A program made the translations under genes and the position numbers. DNA of 64,000 nt from Megaera_A sp965233855 (lineage in GTDB: Bacteria > Pseudomonadota > Alphaproteobacteria > Rickettsiales > Rickettsiaceae). Below the pieces are notes generated by a model. It was not told the origin of the DNA and did no database searches. It saw nothing but the letters and a program-made list of their open reading frames with translations. Positions 34,384 to 44,480 of this stretch are shown here, piece by piece (positions within the stretch are counted from its first letter, which is position 1; every line of letters starts with the position of its first letter). Where the stretch lies: the NCBI GenBank assembly GCA_965233855.1, contig OZ247586.1, positions 1,116,001-1,180,000 of the forward strand, in the 5' to 3' direction.

Positions 34384-34896
34384 ATGAAAAAACAAATACT
34401 CTACCCTAAATTTATTCCTAGAATCTTTGCGATGACCATAGATTTGGTTATACTTTCAATTGCACTTGCTCCTATAATGAATATAATTTCACAATATGTT
34501 TTTGTGTTTACTTTTCAAGATTATTTTTTAGCAAATGGAATAAACACATCTGATGTTGATGCAATGTCTGTAGCTGTTAAAACACCTGAATTTATGGATC
34601 AACTTTCAGCTTCCAAATTTCTTGGCTATATCATTACTTTATTCATCATAAACACATCCATAATGGGCGCCTATTTTATTATTTTTTGGCGCAAATTCTG
34701 CGCTACTCCTGGTAAAATGATAATGAGAATGAAAATAGTTGATGCGGATGATTATTCAACCCCTTCTACATACCAACTAATTAAAAGATTTATTGGTTAT
34801 GTAACTGCATTAATCGGCATTTGGTCAATCTTATTCAGTAAAAGAAGGACAGCGATGCACGATAAAATTGCAAATACTGTTGTAATTAAAAGTTAA
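34384..34896 (+). CDS. RDD-family membrane protein
   Basis: This 170-residue protein has the RDD domain layout: an Arg-containing first helix (PKFIPRIFAMTIDLVILSI, residues 8-26), a Asp in that same helix, and a later conserved TPGKMIMRMKIVD near 110-125. Three or four membrane helices are predicted. RDD proteins have been linked to ion or solute transport in some bacteria, but most members are uncharacterised. It is 7 bp after the MFS gene and probably translated from the same message. The end has RRTAMHDKIANTVVIKS, a common RDD ending. Confidence 0.8.
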   Translation: MKKQILYPKFIPRIFAMTIDLVILSIALAPIMNIISQYVFVFTFQDYFLANGINTSDVDAMSVAVKTPEFMDQLSASKFLGYIITLFIINTSIMGAYFIIFWRKFCATPGKMIMRMKIVDADDYSTPSTYQLIKRFIGYVTALIGIWSILFSKRRTAMHDKIANTVVIKS

Positions 34897-34955
34897 ATTG
34901 TCTATAGTTTTTTTACAAAAAGATTAATTTATTGTAAGAAGATTTGTAACTTTTC

Positions 34956-34984
34956 TTGATTTAGTCTTATTAAATTGCTATTAT
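34956..34984 (+). promoter_or_regulatory. Sigma-70 promoter of the AEC transporter gene
   Basis: TTGATT at 34956-34961 and TATTAT at 34979-34984 are separated by 17 bp, about 30 bp before the AEC gene start, leaving a short leader. Confidence 0.5.
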
Positions 34985-35015
34985 GATTGTGTCTTCATCA
35001 TAGGAAATCTTAACG

Positions 35016-35948
35016 ATGCATAGTGTATTTTACGGTGTTTTACCAATTTTCTTAATAGCTTTCTTAGGAAGCATAATTAGAAGAAAATGGCTAACATCTG
35101 ATGAATTTTGGCGTGGTTTAGAAAAACTTTCATTCTATATTTTATTCCCAGCAATGCTTTTTGAGCACACTTCAAAGGTTGATTTTAGTGGCACAGAATT
35201 TATGAGACTGACCTTAGCTCTAATTATCGCGAACCTAATCATCGCTACTATACTTATTATTTATCAATCTAAAAATGAATATGACAGGATACAATTCACG
35301 TCTGTTTTTCAAGGAGCTACAAGATATAATAATTATATATTCTTTGCTGTTGGCGCCGCTCTATTTGGTGATGAAGGACTTAGAATAATAGCTACAATAT
35401 CACCTTACTTACTAATATTAACAAACATCACAGCCGTGATGTCATTTGCGCATTACATTCCAAAAAATGGCAGTCGATTAACAAAGAGAAAAAGCTTATT
35501 GCTTATGGTCAGATCAATTGGCGCAAATCCATTTGTTCTAGCAAGTATCGCAGGAGTTAGCTTTAATTATTTTCAAATAGTTCTAAATTCTGGCGTTGAA
35601 AAAACAATTCACAATCTATCTGATTCAGCTTTAGCAATTGGAATATTAATTGTTGGAGCCGGTATTAAACTAAAAATCAAACCTGGACATTTTAAACAAA
35701 TAGTAGCTACAAGCGGTGTAAAATTGATTCTAATGCCGATAGTTACATTTCTGGTTTTATGGGTGATGAAAATAACAGGAACCACAAAATCTGTTGGTAT
35801 ATTATTCAGCTGCCTACCTTGTGCTAGCTCTTCATACATCCTATCAAGACAGCTTGGTGGAGATCCAGAAACAATGTCTTCTATAATAACTTTCACAACA
35901 ATCTTTTCGATCTTGTCATTATCTATGCTTGTGTATATCCTTGGTTAG
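35016..35948 (+). CDS. AEC-family (auxin efflux carrier) permease
   Basis: This 310-residue protein has ten predicted membrane helices and fits the auxin efflux carrier (AEC) family. The N-terminal half has LPIFLIAFLGSIIRRKWL and FYILFPAMLFEHTSK, and the C-terminal half has LAIGILIVGAGIKLKI and CLPCASSSYILSRQLGGDPE, whose small-residue-rich segment is a typical cross-over motif. Bacterial AEC members are often malate or malonate exporters. The following gene, maeB at a 46-bp spacing, would make malate a plausible substrate here. That is inference from context only. Confidence 0.85.
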   Translation: MHSVFYGVLPIFLIAFLGSIIRRKWLTSDEFWRGLEKLSFYILFPAMLFEHTSKVDFSGTEFMRLTLALIIANLIIATILIIYQSKNEYDRIQFTSVFQGATRYNNYIFFAVGAALFGDEGLRIIATISPYLLILTNITAVMSFAHYIPKNGSRLTKRKSLLLMVRSIGANPFVLASIAGVSFNYFQIVLNSGVEKTIHNLSDSALAIGILIVGAGIKLKIKPGHFKQIVATSGVKLILMPIVTFLVLWVMKITGTTKSVGILFSCLPCASSSYILSRQLGGDPETMSSIITFTTIFSILSLSMLVYILG

Positions 35949-35994
35949 ATAGTAATATTCTGCAAATTCACATACAAACACTAAAAATATCGAT

Positions 35995-38277
35995 ATGGAA
36001 AATACAAAATCTCCAGAATACATTAAAGCTCTTGAATATCATCAAAAAGGCCAGCCAGGCAAGATAGCTCTAAAAGCTACAAAAGAATTAGTTTCTCAGC
36101 AAGATCTAGCCTTAGCTTACTCCCCAGGAGTAGCGGCACCATGCCTTGAGATTCAAAAAAACCCAGAAGATATTTATAAATATACAGCAAAAGGTAATAC
36201 GGTTGCTGTAATCTCAAATGGAACAGCCGTACTTGGCCTAGGCTCAATAGGAGCCGCCGCTTCAAAACCAGTAATGGAAGGAAAGGCAGTTTTATTTAAA
36301 AAATTCGCAGATATAGATTGTTTTGATATCGAAGTTGATTGCACCGATCCTGATAAGTTTATCAATGTTGTGAGATATTTAGGACCAACTTGGGGAGGGA
36401 TTAACCTTGAAGATATAAAAGCCCCAGAATGCTTTATCATCGAAGAAAAACTCAAAGAATTAATGGACATTCCAGTATTTCATGATGACCAACACGGGAC
36501 TGCAATAATAACTGCTGCTGGACTAATCAATGCTGTATTTCTTACAAAAAGAAAAATGTCAGAAGTCAAAATCGTTGTTAATGGAGCTGGTGCCGCAGCT
36601 ATGTCTTGTATTAACCTTGCAATTTCTCTAGGAGTAAGCAAAAATAATGTAATATTATGTGACACTAGAGGGGTGATTTATAAAGGCCGCTCTGAAGGAA
36701 TGAACAAGTGGAAAGAAGAAAAAGCCGCTGACACTAAACATCGCACTCTTGAAGAAGCAATGGTTGGAGCTGATGTATTTCTTGGTTTATCTGCAAAAGG
36801 AGCGGTATCAAAAGAAATGGTTGCTTCTATGGCCAAATCACCAATTATTTTTGCAATGGCTAATCCAGACCCAGAAATCACACCAGAAGATGTATTATCA
36901 GTCAGAGATGATGCAATCATAGCTACTGGTAGATCTGATTATGACAATCAAGTAAATAACGTGATGGGCTTCCCTTATATCTTCAGAGGTGCACTAGATG
37001 TAAGAGCAAAATCTATCAACGAAGAGATGAAGTTAGCAGCAGCTAAAGCATTAGCAGAACTAGCTAGAAAACCAGTTCCTGGAGAGGTATATAGAGCCTA
37101 TGGGTCAAAGAAAAAATCATTTGGCCCTGATTATATTATCCCAGTACCATTCGATCCTAGATTAATTACGACTATTCCAGTAGCAGTCGCAGAAGCGGCC
37201 ATAAAATCCGGAGTCGCTCAAATAGATAACTTGGATATTAAAGCATACAAAGCCGAACTTGCTAGCAGACTAAACCCAACATCAACATACATGCATTTTG
37301 TCTATGAAAGAATTCATCATGCTGATCCGCAAAGGGTTATCTTTGCTGAAGGTGAAGAAGAAGAAGTTATAAAAGCAGCTATGATGATGCGTGATGAAAA
37401 CTATGGAACGCCAATCATAGTTGGTAGAGATGCTAAGATCGACCCGATCGTTGAATCAATGGGAGATGGTTATAGTCTTGATGGTATTAAAGTTATTAAT
37501 GCTGCAACTAATTCACATATTGATAAATATATAGACAAGCTATATGCGAAACTTCAACGTAAAGGCTATTTACGTAGAGATTGCGCCCGTATGGTAACAA
37601 CAGATAGAAACGTATTCTCAGCATGTATGATTGAATGCGGTGATGCAGATGCTATGGTCACCGGTATAACTAAAAGCTACTACAACAGTTTGGATGATAT
37701 TTGCAAAGTAATCAAACCAAAGAAAAACAAAAGAATTCTTGGTTACTCTATCATGCTGTCTAGTAAACATAATATTATTATTGCAGACAATACTGCCTGT
37801 GAGTTTCCACAATCAGACGACCTAGTCGAAATCACATTGCAAACAGCTAAAGCTTCAGAAGCACTTGGCTTCAAACCAAGAGTAGCTATTCTATCTTTCT
37901 CTAATTTTGGAAACCCTGAGAAAGAAAAAACAGCAAGAATAAGAAATGCTATTGAAAAACTAGACAAAATGAATCTTGATTTTGAATATGATGGTGAAAT
38001 GACAGCAGATGTTGCACTAAACCCTGATTTGCAAAAAATATACCCTTTCTGTAGATTAAGCGGACCTGCAAATATACTAATAATGCCAGGACTGCATTCA
38101 GCAGCAATTTCCACAGACTTACTAGAAGAATTAGCTGGCGGCATTTTCATCGGACCAATCCTTAATGGCTTTGAATACCCGGTACAAATAGTTCCAATGG
38201 GTTCGTCAGCAGGTGATATTCTTAAAGTAGCAGCGTTTGCAGCAATAGAATCAATAAATGCAAAGAAAGAAAAGTAG
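35995..38277 (+). CDS. maeB: NADP-dependent malic enzyme with PTA-like domain
   Basis: This 760-residue protein fuses an N-terminal malic enzyme (about residues 1-430) to a C-terminal phosphotransacetylase-like domain (about 430-760), the standard MaeB design. The malic part contains LALAYSPGVAAPC, VLGLGSIGA, the metal-binding PVFHDDQHGTA and the NADP-binding VVNGAGAAAMSC. The second part contains VFAEGEEE-like IFAEGEEEEVIKAAMM and late GPILNGFEYPVQIVPMGSSA. The enzyme decarboxylates malate to pyruvate, and the PTA domain serves in allosteric control by acetyl-CoA rather than catalysis. It follows an AEC permease gene, suggesting linked malate metabolism. Confidence 0.96.
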   Translation: MENTKSPEYIKALEYHQKGQPGKIALKATKELVSQQDLALAYSPGVAAPCLEIQKNPEDIYKYTAKGNTVAVISNGTAVLGLGSIGAAASKPVMEGKAVLFKKFADIDCFDIEVDCTDPDKFINVVRYLGPTWGGINLEDIKAPECFIIEEKLKELMDIPVFHDDQHGTAIITAAGLINAVFLTKRKMSEVKIVVNGAGAAAMSCINLAISLGVSKNNVILCDTRGVIYKGRSEGMNKWKEEKAADTKHRTLEEAMVGADVFLGLSAKGAVSKEMVASMAKSPIIFAMANPDPEITPEDVLSVRDDAIIATGRSDYDNQVNNVMGFPYIFRGALDVRAKSINEEMKLAAAKALAELARKPVPGEVYRAYGSKKKSFGPDYIIPVPFDPRLITTIPVAVAEAAIKSGVAQIDNLDIKAYKAELASRLNPTSTYMHFVYERIHHADPQRVIFAEGEEEEVIKAAMMMRDENYGTPIIVGRDAKIDPIVESMGDGYSLDGIKVINAATNSHIDKYIDKLYAKLQRKGYLRRDCARMVTTDRNVFSACMIECGDADAMVTGITKSYYNSLDDICKVIKPKKNKRILGYSIMLSSKHNIIIADNTACEFPQSDDLVEITLQTAKASEALGFKPRVAILSFSNFGNPEKEKTARIRNAIEKLDKMNLDFEYDGEMTADVALNPDLQKIYPFCRLSGPANILIMPGLHSAAISTDLLEELAGGIFIGPILNGFEYPVQIVPMGSSAGDILKVAAFAAIESINAKKEK

Positions 38278-38286
38278 AAACTAGTT

Positions 38287-41109
38287 TTACTTATTCAACA
38301 AAAAACTAAACTGCGCTCCAACTCCAGTGCTTTTAACTGAAATTGAACCGCCGTGAGCTTCTATTGACGCTTTGCACAATGCAAGACCAACACCTCTGCC
38401 TTCTGCTTTAGTTTCTGTATTTGAACCCATTTTAAATGGTGTGAATATATCATACAGCTCTTCCTTAGGAATTCCTATACCATTATCCTTTATTGTAAAT
38501 TCTATCTGATCTTGCTTCTTAAGCAATTGAACATTAATTACCCCTTCGCTACTAAATTTTATAGCATTAATTACAAGATTATCCACTACCTGCCGCATAT
38601 AATTTGGATCAACTGATACAAATATTTCTGGATGAATTTTAATTGCAAAATCAATTTTCTTATCCTCCAAATATATCTTACGGCAATTATTTACTCTATC
38701 CTCAACAAGCTCTCCTAGGTTTATTATTTTTTTATCAAGCTCTAATTTTTTAGCATTCAAAGTTGCAAGATCGAGCATATTCATTATCATCGAAGATAAA
38801 CGATTCGAATTTTTATACACCTCATCAGAAAGCATCTTTAATTGATCATCATCAAATTTTCCAAGCCCTTCATTCAACATCTCTGCAAAGTTCATTACAT
38901 TACCCACAGGTAACCGCAGCTCATGATTCACATTGTTAATAATTCTTTGAGCCGTTGCCCCTAGACGCTCTATCTCCCTCTCCTGATCACAGATCCTCTC
39001 ATTATAATGTATTATCTTTTCTGAAAGCGTATCTATTTCTGTCTCTAATGTATCGACTTTTGCCTCTGTTGTTTCTAAATGATCTTGTTTTGGTTTAAGA
39101 AAAATAATCAATGTACTACTAATCAGTAAGAGCAAATAAACTATCTTAAATTCTAATGAAGAAATTTCACCCTCTACATGATATGATGTTAAATAATTCT
39201 TATAATAAAACAACGTAATAACAACACCTAAAACTATAGAAAACATAGACCATCGCCACTTGCATAATGAAGATATTACAATCACATTAATCATAAAAGC
39301 CATTAATTGCACTTCAGCAAAATTACTAATAAGAATCATTAGAAAACTAAAACAAATCAATATCAAAATCATAACAAAATTCCAGCATATTGATATTATA
39401 TTCATTTCTTTCCAGTTTTTAGACCAAAGTGGATAACTAATAAGTATAGAGGATGCACAAAGAGTAATTATATAAAAAGAATCAATTAGAAATATATTTT
39501 GCTCATAGACATAATCAGAAAGTGTATTGACGCTAGAAAAAACAGATATCATTACGAAAAATCCAAGTATAGGAATTAATCCTTCATTTTTCGGAGTACT
39601 TTTCTTACAAAAATTTAAAAAACTAAATGAATTTATTTCTTGCCACAAGATTTTAATTTTTTTACGTTCATCTTTTATAGCAATAATAGATGATGAGTCT
39701 TTTATTCCGACCCAACCACCTTCTTGTTTGAATAAGTAATGATAAACAAACAAGCACAATAAATTTGCAAGCATTCCAGGAATTAATCCACCAACATTAC
39801 CCATTTGAGTTTTAAGCAAAATTTCCCAAGTCACAACTACAATAAAACCAGATAACATTCCTGCAAGGACTGAATTACCGCTACTACGAAAACCAAATAA
39901 TGACATAATAAATGGTACAGTAACTATCGGCATATAGCATGTACTAGTCCAAAGTATCAACTCAAAAAAGTTCCCACCACGAAGAGCTAGTAATATAGCA
40001 ATTGTTCCAATCAATATTGAACAAAATCTGGTTATATATAGTTCATTTTTTATAAATTTAACGTTTAACGAATTATTTAAATCATGTACTAATAAAATTG
40101 AAGTGGAATTAATATGTGAATCAACAGTAGACATTATCATTGCCATAATACCTGCAACTATTAATCCCTTAAAACCTAAAATCCAACCATAATTTGAAAT
40201 AGTATGTTTTAAAATATCCTCCCCACCAATATCAGGGTGCTGAGCCAATACCAATATACCGATCCAACTAACAAGCGCCGCAATAATTAATCCTATAAAA
40301 GAAGAAATAATAAAAGAATCACGCACCTGCTTAGTATCCCTTGCCATCGAAATTCTTTGAAAAACAGCTGGATTAAAATGAGGAATCAAGAGCCAAAGAA
40401 ATAATGATATATAATAATATATCTGTGGATTATTAAAACTAAAAGCTACTTTATAATCAAATTTCGGACTCGTAGATATTGTATCTATAATAACCTGGCT
40501 ATCCCCCATATTACTTAAAAGCATGTAGGCAATTAGGGGAATTATAATTCCAAAAGTACAAAATTGTATTATATCAGTAAAAGTAACAGATTTTATTCCA
40601 CCAAGTGATGAATACAAAGTGATAATGACTCCTGAAACTATAATTCCATATGAATATTCCAAACCAAGAACATATTCAAATAACAAACCTGATATCTGCA
40701 ATTGAATAGCTATTATTCCACTAACTCCTATCACTCCTGAAAGAGCTGTTATAGTTCTAACTTTATTACCATATAACTCACCCATAGCCTCTGCGATTGA
40801 TATTTTGCCTAGAAACTCCTTTAAGCGCGGAGCAAAAAATAAACCAACCAATAAATAACTTAAAAAATCTGCAATCAGAATTGACATAAATATCAACCCT
40901 TCTCTATAAGACTCAGCGACAATTGTGAAAAAGAATTCACCACTAACCCATAAAGATACTAAAGTTGCAACTATAGTTGCAGTACTAAAAGTTTTATTAC
41001 CCACTGCAAATTCACGAATAGTGTTTACACCTCTACTTGCAAACAGACCAAAAACCAAATTAACTAACAGAAAACTAATAAAAATTATTGCATCTAAATC
41101 AAAATTCAT
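38287..41109 (-). CDS. Sodium/solute symporter fused to histidine kinase
   Basis: This 940-residue protein joins a sodium/solute symporter-like module (SSS fold, about 13 helices, residues 1-450) to further helices (about 505-655). A coiled-coil linker (about 665-715) then leads to a histidine kinase core. The phosphoacceptor is H729 in NVNHELRLP. The ATPase part shows VVDNLVINAIKFSS, IKDNGIGIPKEEL, and GRGVGLALCK. The design matches CbrA-like sensor kinases, in which transport or binding is linked to signalling. No response regulator is adjacent, so the partner is elsewhere. It converges with maeB with 9 bp between stops. Solute is unknown. Confidence 0.9.
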   Translation of the reverse strand: MNFDLDAIIFISFLLVNLVFGLFASRGVNTIREFAVGNKTFSTATIVATLVSLWVSGEFFFTIVAESYREGLIFMSILIADFLSYLLVGLFFAPRLKEFLGKISIAEAMGELYGNKVRTITALSGVIGVSGIIAIQLQISGLLFEYVLGLEYSYGIIVSGVIITLYSSLGGIKSVTFTDIIQFCTFGIIIPLIAYMLLSNMGDSQVIIDTISTSPKFDYKVAFSFNNPQIYYYISLFLWLLIPHFNPAVFQRISMARDTKQVRDSFIISSFIGLIIAALVSWIGILVLAQHPDIGGEDILKHTISNYGWILGFKGLIVAGIMAMIMSTVDSHINSTSILLVHDLNNSLNVKFIKNELYITRFCSILIGTIAILLALRGGNFFELILWTSTCYMPIVTVPFIMSLFGFRSSGNSVLAGMLSGFIVVVTWEILLKTQMGNVGGLIPGMLANLLCLFVYHYLFKQEGGWVGIKDSSSIIAIKDERKKIKILWQEINSFSFLNFCKKSTPKNEGLIPILGFFVMISVFSSVNTLSDYVYEQNIFLIDSFYIITLCASSILISYPLWSKNWKEMNIISICWNFVMILILICFSFLMILISNFAEVQLMAFMINVIVISSLCKWRWSMFSIVLGVVITLFYYKNYLTSYHVEGEISSLEFKIVYLLLLISSTLIIFLKPKQDHLETTEAKVDTLETEIDTLSEKIIHYNERICDQEREIERLGATAQRIINNVNHELRLPVGNVMNFAEMLNEGLGKFDDDQLKMLSDEVYKNSNRLSSMIMNMLDLATLNAKKLELDKKIINLGELVEDRVNNCRKIYLEDKKIDFAIKIHPEIFVSVDPNYMRQVVDNLVINAIKFSSEGVINVQLLKKQDQIEFTIKDNGIGIPKEELYDIFTPFKMGSNTETKAEGRGVGLALCKASIEAHGGSISVKSTGVGAQFSFLLNK

Positions 41110-41222
41110 AATATTCTATACATGTATTTATACTCTAATGATTATAATTTAAAAATCATATAGTTTAATAATAATTAATATTAAAAATCTAAGCAATCTA
41201 GAAAAGTCACCTAAAAAAACGA

Positions 41223-42077
41223 TCAATTTGGGACGGACTTATGGAAAGCGCTTATGGAAGCGTCATTAAGGAGAGTAATACCAACTCTTATATTTTTTAT
41301 ACCATACGGATCTTTTGCATCGAACGGCTCTATATCAGCTTTACCAAGGATTTTTACTACTTGATTTCTATCAATCAGTTTTTTACCCATATATTTACGG
41401 ACTTCGTTTGCTCTTTGAGCTGAGATCCCCCAAAAATCTATGCCAGAAGCCTCTGCAGCTTTTACCGTCGCAGTATGCCCACTAATTGATATATAATTAG
41501 GTTGGCTACTTACCATCTTACCAATCACATTAATAATTCTCTCCATATATGGCTGTAGCTCTGATGTATTTGGCTTAAACATTGGCCTATTATCACTATC
41601 CATAATCTGAATACGCAACCCTTCATTTGTAATATCTACATGTAAATTATCTGAATAGCTCTGTAGCTCAGAATTTTGCTGAATGCTATTCATGATACTG
41701 ATAAAATGATCCTTTTCTACATCACTCATATTACTAGGTAATCTTGCAGCATCGACTCTATGCCCCTTAGAAGGTGAACCATAAATCAAAGAACTAGACG
41801 CAGCATTAGGAGCACCTACGCCTTCTTCCATATTCGCATCTGCACCACCATCGAAGCCAAGGCCAGCTTTATCACTAATAGATTCAGTAGGTGTAAAATA
41901 TTGCGCAACACCTTGCAATGTGGCTTTATCAGAAACAGAAATCAGCCAAAGTAATAGAAAAAATGCCATCATAGCTGTCACGAAATCAGCATACGCCACT
42001 TTCCACGCACCACCATGATGTCCACCACCTTCAATCTTTTTAACTTTTTTAATAATGATTTGCTGATTCTTAGCCAT
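41223..42077 (-). CDS. motB: Flagellar motor protein MotB
   Basis: This 284-residue protein is the MotB stator subunit. The single membrane helix begins WKVAYADFVTAMMAFFLLLW, with the proton-carrying Asp at D31. The C-terminal OmpA-like domain, which grips peptidoglycan, shows ISISGHTATVK and ISAQRANEVRKYM. A GGGHHGGAWK leader precedes the helix. It lies 2 bp downstream of motA, so the two are cotranslated. The key aspartate is intact. Nothing else flagellar is present in this window. Confidence 0.95.
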   Translation of the reverse strand: MAKNQQIIIKKVKKIEGGGHHGGAWKVAYADFVTAMMAFFLLLWLISVSDKATLQGVAQYFTPTESISDKAGLGFDGGADANMEEGVGAPNAASSSLIYGSPSKGHRVDAARLPSNMSDVEKDHFISIMNSIQQNSELQSYSDNLHVDITNEGLRIQIMDSDNRPMFKPNTSELQPYMERIINVIGKMVSSQPNYISISGHTATVKAAEASGIDFWGISAQRANEVRKYMGKKLIDRNQVVKILGKADIEPFDAKDPYGIKNIRVGITLLNDASISAFHKSVPN

Positions 42078-42079
42078 GA

Positions 42080-42949
42080 TTAACCCATGATTTTCATAGA
42101 GTTCTCATTAATATAAGTATCAAGCTCTTCAAATGAAGGTCTCAAATCTTCTGGAATATTTTTCCGCATAAATTCAACAACAATAATTGGCGGATTACCA
42201 TTTAAATAAGATATAAAACCAGATTTGGCACAATATACAAATTTAACTTTATAATCACCATATTTATGCAAGAAATGACCTATAGGACCAAATAAACCAT
42301 ATGCAACAAAAACACCAAAGAACGTTCCAACAAGAGCAGCACCAATAAGCGCACCGAGAACATCAGGTGGTTCCATAATACTTCTCATCGTGATAATAAC
42401 ACCTAGAACCGCAGCAACAATCCCAAGAGCTGGTAAAGAATCGCCAAGCGTTGAATACACATCCCCAGCAACAGCAGAATTACCTTTGTATAAATCAATT
42501 TCTTGATCCATAACGTCATCAAGCTGATGAGGATTATCCATACCCATAGTCATCAGACGCAAATTATCTGCCATAAAACTTTCAACAAAAGGTTCTTTTT
42601 TTAGTGCAGGAGCAAGCTTAAATAACTCACTCTCGCTTGTGTTTTCAATATGAGATTCTATCTCAAGCATTCCCTTGATTTTCATTAATTTAAAAGTATT
42701 AAAACTAAATAAAAGCAGCTCCATATAATCTTTCTTAGAATAAGGTTTGCCTTTAAAAAAATGTTTCAACCCAGCTAGTGCCTTTTTTAGACAAGAAACC
42801 GGATAACCAATAATAACTGAACCAATAGCGGCACCAAGAATAATAATAAATTCACTTGGTTGATAAAGAATCAACAAACTCCCACCATGCATGGTATATC
42901 CTAGAACAACAGAACCAAAAACAACAATAAGACCAATTATAAAAAACAT
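42080..42949 (-). CDS. motA: Flagellar motor protein MotA
   Basis: This 289-residue protein is MotA, the five-copy stator partner of MotB. It has four membrane helices: two near residues 1-50 and two near 165-230 (LPALGIVAAVLGVIITMRS and LIGAALVGTFFGVFVAYGLFGPIG). The large cytoplasmic loop between helices 2 and 3 contacts the switch protein FliG, and the region around residues 85-100 (FNTFKLMKIKGMLEIESHIE) carries charged residues. Spacing with motB is 2 bp. Stators in an otherwise Rickettsia-like gene set indicate that this lineage retains a flagellum or an adapted ion-driven motor. Most rickettsiae lack these genes. Confidence 0.95.
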   Translation of the reverse strand: MFFIIGLIVVFGSVVLGYTMHGGSLLILYQPSEFIIILGAAIGSVIIGYPVSCLKKALAGLKHFFKGKPYSKKDYMELLLFSFNTFKLMKIKGMLEIESHIENTSESELFKLAPALKKEPFVESFMADNLRLMTMGMDNPHQLDDVMDQEIDLYKGNSAVAGDVYSTLGDSLPALGIVAAVLGVIITMRSIMEPPDVLGALIGAALVGTFFGVFVAYGLFGPIGHFLHKYGDYKVKFVYCAKSGFISYLNGNPPIIVVEFMRKNIPEDLRPSFEELDTYINENSMKIMG

Positions 42950-43020
42950 TTAATTATGAAACTCTTGAATTTAAATAATTTTGTGAATAAATAAACTTTA
43001 ATGATTCAACAACATCGTGA

Positions 43021-43503
43021 TTATAACTTATTTTTTCTTAAGTTACCAAAGAAACTTTCAATTATTCTACTAGATTCATTCTCATTGAGGCCTGAATATA
43101 TTTCAGGTCTATGCATACATGAATTATTAGTATAAAACCTTACGCCATTTTCAACTGCGCCTTGTTTTAAATCCGAAGCTCCATAATATAATCTATCTAG
43201 CCTAGCATTAGAAATCGCACTTGCACACATAGTACACGGCTCAAGGGTAACATAAATATCACAATTTGATAAATTTTTGTTATCTATTTTCTTGCACGCT
43301 AAATTAATAGCCAAAATTTCCGCGTGCATATTAGGATTTTTTTCTTTTTGCATCAGATTATGAGCAACTGCCAAAACTTGACTGCTATCTCTCTCAACAA
43401 TAACACACCCAACTGGAACCTCACCGGCATCATACGCCTTCTGGGCCTCAGCCAAAGCCATGTCCATATATTTATTATCAAAATCAGATGGTTTTAAGGT
43501 CAT
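43021..43503 (-). CDS. tadA: tRNA-specific adenosine deaminase
   Basis: This 160-residue zinc enzyme converts the wobble A34 of tRNA-Arg(ACG) to inosine. The zinc/catalytic motif is HAE at 60-62, and PCTMC supplies C90 and C93 (EPCTMCASAI). Length and motifs are typical of TadA. The C terminus (IIESFFGNLRKNKL) is the usual helical extension. The start overlaps the end of the upstream cation-diffusion-facilitator gene by 20 bp, so the two are translationally coupled although functionally unrelated. Confidence 0.93.
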   Translation of the reverse strand: MTLKPSDFDNKYMDMALAEAQKAYDAGEVPVGCVIVERDSSQVLAVAHNLMQKEKNPNMHAEILAINLACKKIDNKNLSNCDIYVTLEPCTMCASAISNARLDRLYYGASDLKQGAVENGVRFYTNNSCMHRPEIYSGLNENESSRIIESFFGNLRKNKL

Positions 43504-44383
43504 TAAACTCCGCCTCTAATCCAGCCGGATCTTGGTGAATAATAATTTCCGCCCTCGGATATTCAATCATTAACCTCTCCGCAATATGATCTGAAATCTC
43601 ATGCGCTTTATTAAGAGACAAAGACCCATCCAACTCAAGATGAAATTGTATAAAAGGCTTATTCCCTGCTGATCGAGTTTTTAACTCATGCAACCCCTTA
43701 GCTTCCTTAAATCCTCCAACTATAGAAATAATCTTCTTGCGCTCCTCGTCACTAAATTCTTCATCAGAAAGGTTTCTAATCGCATCCCGGAATAACACAT
43801 ACGAAGCATGCATAATATATAAAGATATCCCAATACCAGCAAGTGCATCTACATACCACATAGAGCTACTCAAATATAGTGAAATAACAACAACAATATT
43901 TGTTAAAAAATCAGAAAAATAATGCAATTTGTCTGCAGCTATAATTTTAGACCCAGTACGTTTTACAACATAGCTTTGATAACAAACCAATGCAAAGGTC
44001 AAAAATATACATAAATACATCGCATTTGCACCAACATCCGGATTTTCTGGTACAGCTCCCATATAAAGCGCCCTACCTGATGAAAACAACATAAACAAAC
44101 ATGATGCAAAAAAGAAAATAGACTGAGAGAAAATAGCCAAGTCTTGAAATTTATCATGACCAAAGCGGTGATTATTGTCAGGAGGAATCAATGCCACAGT
44201 GACAGCAACTAGATTAATCAGCGAAGATGAAATATCTAAAAAAGAATCAACCAATGAAGCAAGCATAGACTGAGATTCAGTCGCAACCCACCCATAGCTT
44301 TTTACAACTAGAATAATACCAGCTGTAATGACTGATGCATAAGATGCAGATTTTATTAGAGCGTTATCTTTAAGTTTCAACAT
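43484..44383 (-). CDS. Cation diffusion facilitator (FieF-like)
   Basis: This 299-residue protein is a CDF exporter for divalent metal ions (Zn, Fe, Mn or Cd). The start MLKLKDNAL at 44383 is preferred over the longer frame. Helices II and V carry the ion site: LVDSFLDISSSL (D49/D53-type) and HYFSDFLTNIVVV. HRFGHDKFQDLA is the usual loop. The C-terminal cytoplasmic domain shows FIQFHLELDGSLSLNKAHEISDHIAERL and EIIIHQDPAG, characteristic of FieF. Export rather than uptake is expected, so it complements the ZnuBC-type import genes 1 kb away in metal homeostasis. Confidence 0.9.
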   Translation of the reverse strand: MLKLKDNALIKSASYASVITAGIILVVKSYGWVATESQSMLASLVDSFLDISSSLINLVAVTVALIPPDNNHRFGHDKFQDLAIFSQSIFFFASCLFMLFSSGRALYMGAVPENPDVGANAMYLCIFLTFALVCYQSYVVKRTGSKIIAADKLHYFSDFLTNIVVVISLYLSSSMWYVDALAGIGISLYIMHASYVLFRDAIRNLSDEEFSDEERKKIISIVGGFKEAKGLHELKTRSAGNKPFIQFHLELDGSLSLNKAHEISDHIAERLMIEYPRAEIIIHQDPAGLEAEFNDLKTI

Positions 44384-44480
44384 ATTGTATTTTTTGTTTG
44401 CATTGCAAGCACCAAGCATTTATCATCTTAGTAGCAGATATTCTAATGTCAATTTATTGTGTTTTAAGAGGGAAATTATT

